Assembly (NCBI RefSeq): GCF_028372415.1
Contig: NC_092875.1
Coordinates: 182,801,522 to 182,865,521, forward strand
Direction of reading: 5' to 3'
Length of the DNA: 64,000 nucleotides
Origin: Notamacropus eugenii
Lineage: Eukaryota > Chordata > Mammalia > Diprotodontia > Macropodidae
Each line of letters starts with the position of its first letter. The first letter of the stretch is position 1. The notes beneath the pieces were generated by a model. The model searched no databases. It saw nothing but the letters and a program-made list of their open reading frames with translations, and was not told where the DNA came from. Position numbers and translations under genes: made by a program. Of the stretch, positions 1 through 10,620 are shown piece after piece.

Positions 1-144
1 GCTTTATTTAGAATAATTAGGAAATTTAGCACGTTAGTGGATCCTAACACATTACTGGACTTCATGAAATTGGCTTTACTTTCAGCAGCCCTGATTCCAC
101 CAGTGTGGACTCTCCATCCATTGCTATAGATCATAGCCACAAGA
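1..144. other. Unassigned sequence
   Basis: I see no reading frame, repeat family or regulatory structure here that I can support. Confidence 0.5.
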
Positions 145-630
145 CTTACAAGATCTCAGAGTGAATGGGAGTTCAGAGTTCATGTAATTTGACCTCTCAC
201 TGAACAGCAATCCCCTCTACAACATCAATGACTGGTGAAGGATGGGATGATCTTTCTGGGAATGGAAACGCCTTATTTCCAGAAGCAGGATAATACCACT
301 TTTAGACATTTCTAAGGTAGGAAAGTTCTTTTTCTTTTTTTCCTCCATACATCCAGAGTAAATCTGCTTCTCCACAACTTCTATCCGTTGGTCCCACTTC
401 TGCCTTCCAGGGTCAAGCAGAATAAATCTAATCCCTCTTTCCTACACTGTAGCCTTTAGACATTTGAAGACAGTTATCACAGCCCTTCTAAGATTTGTTT
501 CATATAGGTTAAATATCCTCAGTTCTCTCAACTGATCTAAAGATGAGTTATATTGTGGTGGACTCTCACCACCTTGGTTACCCACTTTCGGACACCATCA
601 ATGTGTTAATGTCCTTTCTAGATAGTTGGT
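145..630 (-). mobile_element. L3/CR1 LINE 3' fragment, antisense
   Basis: Read on the plus strand this is the antisense of a CR1-clade 3' end. It shows the ordered phrases CTCAGAGTGAATGGGAG, CCCCTCTACAACATC, GACAGTTATCACAGCCCTTC and CATCAATGTGTTAATGTCCT, which are decayed versions of the usual CR1/L3 antisense text. No reading frame survives. Family assignment is from memory of CR1/L3 consensus structure. Confidence 0.7.
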
Positions 631-900
631 GTAGTGAATAGAGTGTTAGCTTTTTCTTTTTTCTAGAATTTTGCCATGCACCTCAGCAAATAGCCTTTAA
701 CTTACTGTAGAGGAAAAACAAAAAGAAATCCCCATCTTTGTAGCAATCATGTGGTGATGTTTCTTTCCATATTTAGGAAGACTGGACCTTGGATAACATA
801 GCATCTGTCACTAAACAATCAGAAGCCTTTCCAACTTGGTAAAAACTACCAGAGCTTAAATCTGCATGACCAGAAATAACAACAAAAACCCAAACAGCTT
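631..900. other. Mostly unassigned sequence
   Basis: The first 20 bases (TTGGTGTAGTGAATAGAGTG) resemble a CORE-SINE head, but no body follows. Nothing else is recognisable. Confidence 0.4.
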
Positions 901-904
901 TACA

Positions 905-1110
905 TTCACTCCCAGAATCTCAGCATTGGAAAGGACCTCAGATGCCATTTTGTCCAAACTGTACCTTACTTCAACTCCCCACAGCAATACTCCCAGCAAG
1001 GGGCTCTTACAAACTTCACTTGAATATCTATCCCAATCAACTAATAATATAGAACCAAGAATGGGGAGCTTGAACACAACTCTTAAGTGCCTCACTGGCA
1101 ACTCCTGAAG
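905..1110 (-). mobile_element. L3/CR1 3' end, antisense
   Basis: It starts with the typical antisense 3' end (CAGAATCTCAGCATTGGAAAGGACC) in decayed form and continues about 200 bp. The 80-81 residue open frames on both strands lie inside this remnant and have no coding features. Confidence 0.65.
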
Positions 1111-1144
1111 TGTGAAGTGCAGGAAAAAATTTGATGATTTGTAT

Positions 1145-1360
1145 ACACCTTGTGATTAAAAATAACAACTCACATTTGTATATCACTTCAGAGCTCACAA
1201 TGTACTTTTCTCACAGCAACCCTGTGAAGTGATGCAAATGTTATGATTTACATTTTACAGATAAGCTAATTAAAGATCAAAGTAGGTACAGCATTTGTCT
1301 ACCTTCACATGAGCTACCCAGTTGTTAGAGCTGGAACTTGGACCCTAGTCTCTATTCAAA
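1145..1360 (-). mobile_element. MIR-type SINE, antisense
   Basis: It has the antisense MIR layout: a low-complexity tail side, CACAGCAACCCTGTGAAG, ATTTTACAGATAAG, then a decayed core ending in GAGCTGGAACTTGGACCC. Confidence 0.65.
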
Positions 1361-1374
1361 ATTCATTCGGTTGA

Positions 1375-1700
1375 AAAATCACAGAAGCTTAGTTGAAAGG
1401 AACCCGTGAGATTCTCAAGTCCATTCTATTTCTGAAATCTCTACATTCCACCAAGTTGCTACTAGACAACATCCAACTCAATGAAAGGAGACATACTCTG
1501 AGGTAGCCTCCTTTCTTCATAACTACGATTTGTCCATATATTGATCATAAATTTGCTTTTCTGAAACTTACACCTATTGTTCCTATGTCTATTTCTGGAG
1601 GGACAGCAGAACAAATCTTTAACACATGCCAACCCTTCAAATACCTGAAGACTGCCAACATTCCCCTCACCCTTGGCATCCTCTCTTATCTGCTCCAAAC
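1375..1700 (-). mobile_element. L3/CR1 3' fragment, antisense
   Basis: A second CR1-type copy. It begins near AATCACAGAAGCTTAG and continues through CACCTATTGTTCCTATGTC and CTTCAAATACCTGAAGACTG, matching the ordered antisense CR1 3' region. Confidence 0.65.
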
Positions 1701-1707
1701 ACTCATT

Positions 1708-2275
1708 TCACAGAATCTCAGAGTTGGAAGGCATCTTAGAAACCATCTGGCCAGGTAAATGAGTAAGAATCCCTACTCAGATTCCAATGTTCCTGAAAAG
1801 TGGTCATCCAACTGTTCCTTGATACCATACAGGGGGAAAGGTAGGAAGGGAACTTGTCGACTCCCATGCCAGGCCATTCCACTTTGGGATAACTCATTCT
1901 TAAGAAAATTTTCCTTTAATTTCCTTTAATTACTTCTCACTTCTCCTGGTTCTGTCCTCTGGGTCCAAGAAGAATGAGTCTCAGCCCTCTCTCCTGTGAT
2001 AGCCCTTCAAAATGAAGTTGTCATTGTCCTCTCCACCCTAAACCTAATCTACTCAGAGCTAACCATTTGCAGTCCTTCGATGACCTTCTTATAACATGAA
2101 CTTGAAGTTTTTCAACATCCTGGTTGCTCTGCTCCAGTGGCTCTCCCAGCTTATCAATGTTTTCCTTAAAGCATGGCACCCTAAAGTGAACACATTACTC
2201 TGGATGTGGTCTAACCTGGACCGAGTACAGCAGTATTATAATCCTGGACAATCTTTTAATGCAGACTAGTATTGC
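1708..2275 (-). mobile_element. L3/CR1 3' fragment, antisense
   Basis: A third, better preserved CR1-type copy. It starts at CACAGAATCTCAGAGTTGGA and passes through GGTTCTGTCCTCTGGGTCC, CATCCTGGTTGCTCTGCTCC, GCTTATCAATGTTTTCCTTA and CTCTGGATGTGGTCTAACC. These are the recognisable antisense blocks of the CR1/L3 3' ORF2 and UTR. Confidence 0.75.
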
Positions 2276-2444
2276 ATTGTGAGGAATTTATGAGAGGACC
2301 GATGACAGTCCCACAGAATGAGTAGTGATGGTTGGGTTGTCATCTGCACCACTGAAGGGAATACCCATATCAAGGAGATTACAAATCTATTGAATGGAGT
2401 AAGATTGTGTTAGCTTTGGGAGTTCACATACATGCTGTTGACTT

Positions 2445-2565
2445 GCAATGACTAGATTGTGAGCTCCTTAAGGACAGGATCTATCTTTTGTCTTTCTTTG
2501 TATTCTCAGCTGTTCGCACAATGCCTAACACACAGTATACAATAAATGTTTATTGACTTTTGAGT
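2445..2565 (+). mobile_element. L2 LINE 3' end
   Basis: It carries the L2 3' terminal phrase order: TTGTGAGCTCCTTAAGGACAGG, CTTTGTATTCTCAGC, ACAATGCCTAACACACAGTA and AATAAATGTTTATTGAC. Confidence 0.8.
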
Positions 2566-2649
2566 CTGTTGTCCCCTGATCTTTTTTAGATAAACTACTA
2601 TTTGTCCTCACCTTATAGTTGTGAAGTTGACCAAGTTGTTCCAGTGATC

Positions 2650-3135
2650 CATAAGTGGCATTCTTTCTAGTAACCTCACCATCCTGGTAGCCATACTCTG
2701 GGTATGATTCAAGTGGTCAACATACTTCTAGATCTAGAAATTAACAGAGTATTCAAGATGGGGTCTGACCAGGGGAAAGTACAGTGGTGCTATCATCTCC
2801 CTTATTCTAGATAAAACACAATTCTTCATGTAGCCCAATATTACATTTAATATATTTTTTTAGCAGTCATAGCACAATGTTGACTCATATGGAACTAACA
2901 GGTCTCTAAAACCTCCAGATCTATTTTAATTAAAAACTTACTGTCTAGTCAGGCTTTCCCCATTCTGTACTTATAAATCTGAGCTTTTGAAGCCAGGTGT
3001 AGTTTATTTTTATTTTATTTTTTCATCCAATGTCAATTTAGCAGATTCAATCCATCATCCTGGGCTAAGAACTTTTGCACTCTGACTGTCATGAAGCATG
3101 TTAATGATCACTCTTTGTCACATGTGGATTTAAAA
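2650..3135 (-). mobile_element. L3/CR1 ORF2-3' fragment, antisense
   Basis: Ordered antisense CR1 blocks are visible: GGGGTCTGACCAGGGGAAAG, TGTTGACTCATATGGAAC, AAACCTCCAGATCTATTT and CCCCATTCTGTACTTATAAA. It covers a more 5' part of the element than the neighbouring copies. Confidence 0.75.
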
Positions 3136-3184
3136 AGCACCTCATCTTTCTGACTGAGTAGTCATAATTATTGAGAGAAAAAAA

Positions 3185-3530
3185 GCAGCACAAAAACATT
3201 CAAAGCAGTGCTGTTCACTATAGCAAAAAATTGGAAATAATCCTCATGTTCAAATGATTGGAGAATGACTAAACAAACTGCAATATTTCATTGTGTTATA
3301 AGAAAATAATTACATTTTAAAAAACAACTTATGACAATCACAAAGACAAGTTTGTTGATTTATATGAGATGAGGCACAGGTCAAAAGTAGAATCAGAACA
3401 ATACATACAACTGTCCACAATGATGTAAGCAATAATGAAAACAGCAACAAAATCTGAGAAAACATAAAAAAAAAAAAAGTTCAGCAAAGGACATAGGACC
3501 AATAAAGAAGTTGTTGGTTTTTTTTTTTTT
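3185..3530 (+). mobile_element. Old L1 3'-end fragment
   Basis: The string CTGTTCACTATAGCAAAAAATTGGAAATAATCC, followed by a GGAGAATGACTAAACAAACTG-like block, matches the L1 segment at the ORF2 to 3' UTR transition (human L1 has the equivalent 'cactattcacaatagcaaag' text). It is strongly decayed. Confidence 0.55.
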
Positions 3531-3590
3531 AGCACAATGCTTGATATCTAATATGTGCTTAATAAAAGCATGTTGATTGTTAAAGTTGAC
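3530..3590 (+). mobile_element. L2 3' tip
   Basis: AGCACAATGCTTGATATC followed by GTGCTTAATAAAAGCATGTTG is the terminal L2 phrase. It is preceded by a T run. Confidence 0.6.
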
Positions 3591-3860
3591 AGGTGAATTA
3601 AAATAAACTAAAAAGAAATACTGGATTTTATATAAATTTTTAAATTTTTGTATTTATTTTGTTGGTAGTTACTAAGTTTAAAATGAAAACAAATGGCCAA
3701 AGGAACCATTTGTCAGTTTTTTCTGTAACAAATTCAGCACCAGCATTTGGGGAGTATAATGTGTGGCAGCCAGGCTCAATCAAGGGACTGTTTTGGGGAG
3801 GGTAGTAGTGGATGTAAGCTGCTGGGGATACATTAGACATTACAAGTAGTACCCTCCTAG
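3591..3860. other. Unassigned AT-rich sequence
   Basis: No recognisable repeat body or gene is seen. A 66-residue antisense open frame here has no features that support coding. Confidence 0.4.
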
Positions 3861-3861
3861 G

Positions 3862-4118
3862 GTTTCTTATCAGCTAGGTGGTAAAGTAGATAGAATTTAG
3901 AGCTGAGTTCAAATTCATACACTTATAGCTGCATGGTCCTGTCAAGTCACTTATAAACTTCTGACTGCCTCAATTTTTTCATCTATAAATTGGAGATAAT
4001 AATAGCAACTAATATCCAGGTTAATAAGAGGATAAAATGAGATAATATTTGTAAAACACTATAAATCTTAAAGGGCTCTATAAATACCAACTACTAGCTA
4101 TTATTATCACCTGGAGTG
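3862..4118 (+). mobile_element. CORE-SINE with MIR-like 3' half
   Basis: A tRNA-like head (CAGCTAGGTGGTAAAGTAGA, GAGTTCAAATTC) is followed by the decayed CORE and by a MIR-type 3' half (GGATAAAATGAGATAATATTTG, CTATAAATACCAACTACTAGCTATTATTAT). Confidence 0.8.
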
Positions 4119-4214
4119 AAGGGGAAATTATCCACCTTCAGTCACCACCTGATCCATTTCTGATAAGGTGGAACTGGTCTTTCAAATAACTGCTTTTAAG
4201 TCTTTGATCTATCT

Positions 4215-4460
4215 TTGTTCAATAGTTTTAGTCCTGTCCGACTCTATGACCCTATTTGGGATTTTCTTGGCAATGATATACTGAAGTGGTTTTCCATTTT
4301 CTTCTCCAGATCATTATAGAGAAGGAAACTGAGGTAAACAGAGGTTAAGTGACTTTCCCACAGCCACACAGCTAGTAGCGTCTAAAGCTGGATTTAAACT
4401 CAGGTATTCCTGACTCCACAAGCTCAGTGCTCTGTTCGCTGAATTACCTAACTGGCCTTT
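4215..4460 (-). mobile_element. Marsupial CORE-SINE (long 3' type), antisense
   Basis: It is complete in antisense: TTGTTCAATAG, CCCTATTTGGGATTTTCTTGG, GAGAAGGAAACTGAGGTAAA, CACACAGCTAGTAG, and a head ending near CTAACTGGC. This SINE type is the main evidence for a marsupial host. Confidence 0.85.
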
Positions 4461-4514
4461 GATCTGATTACCTTCCTCTATACCCATGTGGATGTTCCAA
4501 GGCTTTGCAATGAG

Positions 4515-4605
4515 ATGAACCTTATAGAAGCAAAGAATCTCAGACCTGAAAGGGCTTTTAGAGGTCATTTAGACCCAGCCTCCTCGTCCTTCATGAGGCA
4601 GTCTG
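4515..4605 (-). mobile_element. L3/CR1 3' tip, antisense
   Basis: AAAGAATCTCAGACCTGAAAGGG followed by TTAGAGGTCATTTAGACCCAGCC is the antisense terminal CR1/L3 phrase. Confidence 0.6.
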
Positions 4606-4722
4606 ATCTAGTGGAAATGGTGAGGTTTTGTAATCAAAGGACCTGATCTCTAGCTGACATGTATTGAGTTGAGTAGGCACTGCAAAGTATTTTGCATATG
4701 TTACAACCTGTGGTCCTTGTGC

Positions 4723-4967
4723 TGGGCAACTGGGTAGCACAGTGGATAGAGTACTGGGCCTGAAGTCAGGAAGACTCATCTTTCTGAGTTCCAATCTGGC
4801 CTCAGGACACATATGTGACCCTGGGCAATTCACTTAACCCTGTTTACCTCAGTTTTCTCATCTGTCAAAATGAGCTGGAGAAGGAAATGGCAAACCATTC
4901 CAGTCTCTTTGCCAAGAAAGCTGCATACGGGGTCACAAAGAGTCAGATACTCCCCTGGGGAAAAATG
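4723..4967 (+). mobile_element. Marsupial CORE-SINE (long 3' type)
   Basis: The head runs GGGCAACTGGGTAGCACAGTGG, then a decayed B box GAGTTCCAATC, core GACCCTGGGCAATTCACTTAA, and 3' part GAGCTGGAGAAGGAAATGGC and GGGGTCACAAAGAGTCAGA. Open frames across it on both strands are by-products of the SINE. Confidence 0.88.
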
Positions 4968-5094
4968 ACTGGCCCTCAGAATAACCCCATGAAGATAAAA
5001 GATATATTTCACATGTTTTTGATCTTAGTGTTTTTTACATTCATTATTTTTTTTAACTTCAAATGAACCCATAATTGAGGGAGATCCTTCAAGT

Positions 5095-5240
5095 ATTGAT
5101 ATCTCATTTTATAGATGAGGAAACTGAAGATTACGGGGATTAAGAGACTTGCCAATTACGGTTGCACCCAGTGATAAAGTTATCAAAAACAGGATTCCAA
5201 CTGAGATCTTCAGGACTCCAAGTCCCATGTTTTTTTCATG
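5095..5240 (-). mobile_element. MIR-type SINE core, antisense
   Basis: CATTTTATAGATGAGGAAAC and GAGACTTGCCAATTACGG mark the antisense core. The rest is degraded. Confidence 0.6.
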
Positions 5241-5244
5241 TTGC

Positions 5245-5385
5245 CTAGTTTTATTACATATTATCTGTGAGACTTGGGGCAAGTAATTTAATCTTGCTGG
5301 GCTACATTTTAGCCATTTATAAAACAAAGGAAGTAGATTAGATGATTTCTAAGGTCTCTTCTAGCTATGAGTCTATGTACCTTTA
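5245..5385 (+). mobile_element. MIR-type SINE
   Basis: TGTGAGACTTGGGGCAAGTAATTTAATC is the CORE. The 3' side ends in GGTCTCTTCTAGCTATGAGTC, as in MIR-like SINEs. Confidence 0.65.
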
Positions 5386-5404
5386 TGAGTAGCATGAAGT
5401 GTAT

Positions 5405-5632
5405 CTAATAATAATAACTCATGTATTTTGTGCCTTACATTTTTCAAGGTATGTTCCTCATAACAACTCTGTGTTTATATACCCATTTAACAGATTAAAA
5501 AATCTGGAAACTCTGGGATTTTAAGAGGTCAAATGACTTTCCCTTGATCATATAGCTAATTTCTGATCCTGGATTCAAATCTAGACTTCCTTACTCCAAG
5601 TCTAGCATTCTTTTCACATTTTTCATGCTGAT
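5405..5632 (-). mobile_element. MIR-type SINE, antisense
   Basis: It is an antisense copy with TCATAACAACTCTGTG, a decayed 'bars of bases' core around AGAGGTCAAATGACTTTCCC, and a head side GATTCAAATCTAGACTTCCTTACTCC. Confidence 0.65.
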
Positions 5633-5639
5633 CCTCCTC

Positions 5640-6118
5640 TACAAAATCTCTGACAAATGGTCATTCACTCTCTTCTTAAAGACTTCTAACGATAGGTAAC
5701 CCTACCTCTAGAGGCAACTCATTCCCTTTGGGCCACCATTTATTAGAATATTTTTATTACTCCATGTAGTCAAAATGTGCCCTGCTTTAACTGCCACCCA
5801 TTATACCCATTTTTTACCTCTTAGGAAAAGGCAGAATATATCTTCCACATGAAAGCCTTTCTAATACTAAAAGACAATTATCATGTTCCTCCTAACTCTT
5901 CTCTTCCCCAGATAAACATCACTATTTCCTTCAACTCATCTTCAGAGGGTCTGGTCTCCAGGTGTCTCATCATCCTGATCAAACTCCTATGGATATTATT
6001 CAGTTCATCAATGTGTTTCCAACAAGGTGGCACCTAGAACTTCATCCAATATTCTAGATGGGATCTGGGCAGAACAGAGTAGAGAGGGATTCTCACCTCT
6101 TTTGTTTGGGACACCATA
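5640..6118 (-). mobile_element. L3/CR1 3' fragment, antisense
   Basis: Ordered CR1-type antisense text is visible: GGTAACCCTACCTCTAGAGGC, GACAATTATCATGTTCCTCC, CTCTTCCCCAGATAAACATC, CAGTTCATCAATGTGTTTCC and TTCTAGATGGGATCTGGGCAG. Confidence 0.75.
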
Positions 6119-6124
6119 CATATC

Positions 6125-6405
6125 TTTAATGAAGTCAATACATCAATCAACAAGCACTTATTTAAAAAAATGAAATGACGCCTATATTGGATCAGGGGAG
6201 ACAACATATACATGAATGAATATATGCTGATAGATACACAATAAATAGCTAGGTAGGGAGGACATCCATATTTGGGGAAATCAGGAAAGGCTTTGTGTAG
6301 GTGATACCTATGCTGTATCTTGAAGGAAGGAAGTTTCTTTGAGGCAGAAGTGAGGAGGGAGGAAGTAAGTGCATTCCAGGATGGGAATGATTTTCTTTTA
6401 CTTGT
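6125..6405 (-). mobile_element. L2 3' end, antisense
   Basis: It starts at CAATCAATCAACAAGCACTT and passes GGGGAGACAACATATACATG, GGAAAGGCTTTGTGTAGGTG and CATTCCAGGATGGGAATG. These are the antisense of the L2 3' UTR. Confidence 0.7.
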
Positions 6406-6463
6406 CTGTCATTTCCTCACCATCTGCCCTGTGGAGACTGGCTTTCCTACAGTCCTTGGAGGT

Positions 6464-6692
6464 AGTTAGGTGGCACAGTGTATATAAGAGTGGTGCTGGA
6501 GTCGGGAAGACCTGAGTTCAATCCAGTTGCTTACTAGATTATAACCCTGACTAAGTTACTTAACCTTTGACTGCCTCAGTTTCCTCAACTGTAAATTAGG
6601 GATAATAACAGCACTTACCTGGAAGGGTTGTCATGGGGACCAAATAAAATAAAAATCTTAAAGCATTTAGTAAAGTGCCTAGCATATAATTG
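6464..6692 (+). mobile_element. CORE-SINE with MIR-like 3' half
   Basis: The head is GGAGGTAGTTAGGTGGCACAGTG, the B-box region GAGTTCAATCCAG, then a decayed CORE and GGGATAATAACAGCACTTACCTGG in the MIR-like 3' half. Confidence 0.8.
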
Positions 6693-6699
6693 TAGTTGT

Positions 6700-6835
6700 T
6701 GTTGCTGTGTTTGTCCTTCGTTTTCAAAGAAGACCATGACATCAAAGAAATGATGACGTGACTTGCACTTGATTTTGTTTGGAGAGAGGGAGGGCTGTGC
6801 AAGGTCATAGTTGCTGGCTGTATGAAGCCTTTTTC
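6700..6835 (+). repeat. Unnamed dispersed repeat, partial copy
   Basis: The phrase TTGTCCTTCGTTTTCAAAGAAGACCATGACATC and the later GGGAGGGCTGTGCAAGGTCA recur at 31,960-32,030 (inverted), 32,208-32,516 and 38,868-39,120. I cannot name the family. The strand given is arbitrary and follows the phrase. Confidence 0.7.
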
Positions 6836-6844
6836 CTTTCCTTT

Positions 6845-6965
6845 TCCTGTCCTGGTTGATGAGTTTAATCAATTTGCCTAAGGTTACAAATAGTAAAGCC
6901 AGGCAGGATTTGAGTTGATGTTCCAAGTTCATCAGTTTTTCCATTGTGAAATAGTCTTTGTGATT
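6845..6965 (-). mobile_element. MIR-type SINE fragment, antisense
   Basis: TTTGCCTAAGGTTACAAATAG and GCCAGGCAGGATTTGAGTTG are the antisense CORE and head-side phrases. No tail side is visible. Confidence 0.5.
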
Positions 6966-7010
6966 AACAAAGCAATTTTAGCCCCTACCACTGTTCTGCT
7001 GACATTTTAA

Positions 7011-7040
7011 TACACACACACACACTCACACACACACCCT
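7011..7040. repeat. (CA)n microsatellite
   Basis: A short CA run interrupted by one CT step. Confidence 0.9.
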
Positions 7041-7500
7041 TTTTATTAAGGTTTGTGAGCAAATCATTAAGGCACTGGATTTTTTGAAAAAATTATGAGG
7101 TTGATATGGAATGCCATCTTACCACTTCTGGGGGAGAGTTTCACTTAAACACTACTGCTATTATTTAATAATCTGATGTTTCCCTTTCCTTTTTCACTGT
7201 GTCCCACCCTCCAGGTTAAGGGTTGGAGTGTGGGTCACAGAAGTGAAAGTCATCTGGTTCAATTCAGAGGAAGAGTCTTTGGAACAATATGAGAAGGGTC
7301 AAAGGAACAAGGGATACAGAAGGAGCCCCATGGGGGTCTTAAAGACAACCACTTACCTCACAACTTTTGGCCATAGACCAGCTCTAGTAAAAGAGCATTT
7401 TTGAAGGTCCAAGGCTGGAAGGATGTTATAAGATTTCTACTTTGAAAAAAAAGTCTATTTTGACCTGGTGAAAATCTAATGCTAAGGTATCAAGAACAAA
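7041..7500. other. Unassigned sequence
   Basis: No gene or repeat that I can name is present. Confidence 0.4.
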
Positions 7501-7504
7501 GCTA

Positions 7505-7724
7505 GCTAGCATTTATGTAGTACCACACTCTATAATTATCATCTCATTTTATTCTCACAACAACCCTGGTAGGTGATGTTTTTCAGATGAGGAAACTGAG
7601 ACAGAGGTTAGAAATGCTTTGCCCAGGATCACACAGCTAGTAAGTATCTGAAGCTGGATTTGAACTCAAGCCTTCCTAATTTCAGCTTTAGTGATCTGAC
7701 TATTGTTTCACCTAACTGTCAAGG
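7505..7724 (-). mobile_element. CORE-SINE with MIR-like 3' half, antisense
   Basis: It is well preserved: CTCACAACAACCCTGGTAGG, CAGATGAGGAAACTGAGACAG, CACACAGCTAGTAAGTATC, GGATTTGAACTCAAGCC, and a head ending in CACCTAACTGTC. Confidence 0.85.
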
Positions 7725-7789
7725 GATCCCTCAGAAGAGACCATCTGGTAATCAGATAAATTTACCTCCAATATTTTCTTATTAGTAAC

Positions 7790-8015
7790 TGACATTTTTA
7801 TAGCTCCTTTAAGTTGTACAGATTTTACATATATTATCTCACTAGGGCTTCTAAACAGTTGCCTAAGTACTGTAAGTAGTGTTATCCCCATTTAAAAGAG
7901 AAGGAAAAGAAGATGATAGAAGTTAAAGTGCCTTGTCCATGGTCACTCAGCCAGCAAAGATGCGATCTGAATTTAGGTCTTTCTAACTCCAAGCTTGGCA
8001 TGTTATCTGTTGTAA
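7790..8015 (-). mobile_element. MIR-type SINE, antisense
   Basis: Antisense tail-side text (TATAGCTCCTTTAAG, TATTATCTCACTAGGG) is followed by a decayed core (GTGCCTTGTCCATGGTCACTC) and GATCTGAATTTAGGTC. Confidence 0.65.
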
Positions 8016-9580
8016 TCCTTACCTCTCTGTGGTTGATAATTTAGTGGTATTCACCTATATTTCACCTCAGACACAGTAGGGGATGAGGAGAAATAAAACA
8101 AACAAGTAATCCCAGTTTCCCCCTCCCTCCCCCCACTTCCCAAGTCCTGATTTTCATTCTGCTGAATTTGGGGAAAGAATAGCTACCTTAAGATGAAAGG
8201 CTTATAAGCTCAAGTTATAAACTGAAAGGTCATTGCAATGAATTGTGGTAGTGAAGGTCCACACTTTTAGCCTTTCCCTCCTTTCCCTTCTTTGGGCTGT
8301 CTCAATCCTTCTTCTTTCCTTTGTCTGGTTAAAATCACCGAGTAGTCTAAAATGGTGGTGGGCATCAATTAAGATTTAGGTCAGAGACTCCAAAGTACCC
8401 AGTGATTTAGTTACAGGGATTAGAGAAGACAAAACCTTACTGACTGTTGGATAGGAGTCACATTCCTTTCTATTGTGATCATCCTACATCAAGGAAATGT
8501 TTGGAATCTAGGCAGCCTCCCATGATGTGCCTGTTAAAGTTATTATATGGATGATTTTTTTAGAAAGAGAAAACAGCAGCAATGCAAGTATGTCATATAT
8601 ATCTCCTCTGAAGGCAAGGCCCTTTAGAAAAGGAAAAGTTGACTTATGTGCTAGTAGTAATAGACTTTCAAAAGGACTGCTGTCCTGCAGGAGTCATTGA
8701 ATTGGTGAGCTGAAGGAAGCATGGCCACCTTCATCACCTGCTGATGGATCTTGTGTTTCCTTCAAAGTAATTAGATGCATTCATTAGGGCCCTATTAAGT
8801 GTTAAGCAAGCAACAACTGTTGACCAGGGACTTCTATTTCTGTGGACTTTTTTGGACTGGCTCCTGTCTGACTTTTTAACTCTTCCCAAGAGACCAAGTT
8901 TCCCCACTTCACCCTTTAGCAGCCCAGTGCTATGAGTGAGTGAATGAATGACACATTTGGGAACCTCCTAATTTATTTAATTGAGCTCCTAGCTGGTTAA
9001 GCACCTTCTTTACAGCACCTCTTTCAATAAATCTTTTAGTGGTAGGCAAGGTCTGGCCTTGCTGTCTGAGTTCACCACCAGGAGGTCAGGATTTACATGT
9101 CTGGATCTCAACTCTTGACAAGCACCCTTCTGTGGTTAGGAGGAAAGCAGAGTCTCTGGGTCTTCTTAACTTCTTCAACTCTACTTCCTAGGGCAAGAGC
9201 TGGGAGAGTTTAGGTATTTGTGAAGAGAATACAGCTCTATTATTTGTAGACTACTTAGGTGGTTTGTGGAAAGAAGTAACATCTTGTTCTCTCACTTTTT
9301 CCTCTTCTGTTTTTTTTGGTTGTTTCACTCTCTATTTACACTTCCATCAGAGGATATTCCATGGGAGAGAGAGGAATGCCAAGAAATCACTTTTGTTCTC
9401 TTTTACCAGCAATTGGTTAGATATATGAACGAATGAATGAAAAAAAAAATAAAGCTATGTGCCATGGTAAAAGACCATGAGAGAAGGAGGTTAAAACTCA
9501 AAACAAAACTATATGTCAAAAGTAATACTTTGATGAATCTGGGAGCTTGAAGATATGGATAATCCCTTCAACTGTACAAA
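8016..9580. other. Unassigned, non-repeat-looking stretch
   Basis: This is the longest stretch in the left third where I recognise no transposon. I see no open frame above 60 codons and no convincing splice-bounded exon. CpG is nearly absent (one in 8,161-8,600 by hand count). It may be unique sequence or repeats too old to read by eye. Confidence 0.45.
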
Positions 9581-9581
9581 C

Positions 9582-9835
9582 TAGGGGTGGGGAACCAATG
9601 GCCTCAAGGCCACATGTGGCCTTCTAGGTCCTCAAGTGACTGAATCCAAACTTCACAGAACAAATCATCTTAATAAAAGGATTTGTTTTCTAAAACTCGG
9701 ATTCAGTCAAAAACTTGGACTCAGTCAAAAGGCCCCCCACTGAAGGACCTAGAAGGCCACACTGGAAGACCTAAAAGGTCATATGTGGCCTCAAGACCTC
9801 AGATTTCTGTAATGCAAAAATCTTCCTCTACCCAT
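9582..9835. mobile_element. hAT-like palindromic MITE, long copy
   Basis: The ends are complementary: a left end TAGGGGTGGGGAACC and a decayed right end CTTCCTCTACCC. Inverted internal blocks (TTCTAGGTCCTCAAG against GGACCTAGAAGGCC) flank a centre where AAATCATCTTAATAAAAGGATTTG also pairs with itself. A shorter relative lies at 16,569-16,695. The CAGGGGTGGGGAACC terminus is Charlie/hAT-like. A clear 8-bp duplication was not found for this copy. Confidence 0.65.
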
Positions 9836-10344
9836 TAATAGGCCTCAGGTGGAGCCCATTAAGGGAAGCTTGATTAGGGGAGGCTTGTTTTGTAGGAAGG
9901 CCCACACCTTTTGTTAATTGCTGATTAGGTACTAGATCATGATGGTCATGATCTTGGTTCTGAAAAGTGTATGTATACTTTGAGGTGAGGTTTGGCTTTG
10001 GGGTTTGTGTGAAGCCCCCAAGCTTTGAAAACCCAGATGTTGGTGCTTCTCTCTGGTAAAAATGTATGTATGTGATGGTCAGACAGTTAGATCTATCTGT
10101 TAATCTGTAATGTATATATTCTATGGTCAGACAGTTGGAAGCCCTGTCTGTTGGTCTTTATTTCTCTGCTTGTATTTTCTTTGTTGGTATATGTGACTAA
10201 AGAAGATTGTTGATCCCTGAAAAGTCACTTTCCTTTTAGAGAAGCAGATTCAAGGACCTGTGCCAGTAGGCTGTCCTGGATGTGTCAGGTGCTTGCTGCT
10301 ACACCCCACCCCTGGATAGACCAAAGCTTTTCCCTTTCTGTGGA
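9836..10344. other. Unclassified, possibly LTR-derived sequence
   Basis: The phrase ATGGTCAGACAGTT occurs twice about 50 bp apart, each followed by a diverged CTGTTGGTC or CTGTTAATC phrase. The mix of GC-rich and T-rich blocks looks LTR-like, but no paired termini or primer site were found. Confidence 0.25.
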
Positions 10345-10620
10345 ATGGTTAATCAATCAATCATTTACTAGGCATCTACCACATGTCCGATACTGGGCTA
10401 AGCATGGTGGATGCAAAAAGAGGCAAAAGGTAGTCCCTGCTCTCAAGGACCTTACAACCTAATGGGGGAGACAACATGAAAACAAGGCAAGCTACATACA
10501 AGATAAAAAGGAAATATTTAACAGAGGGAAGGCACTAGAATTAAGAGGGCTGGGAAAGACTACCTTTAAAGAAAGGATTTTTTTTTTGTTGGGACTTAAA
10601 GGAAGTCAGAGTCTGTCTAT
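10345..10620 (-). mobile_element. L2 3' end, antisense
   Basis: It reads from TCAATCAATCATTTACTAGGC through GTAGTCCCTGCTCTCAAGGACC, AATGGGGGAGACAAC, ACAGAGGGAAGGCACTAGAA and TTGGGACTTAAAGGAAG. This matches the antisense of the copy at 57,603-58,155. Confidence 0.8.
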
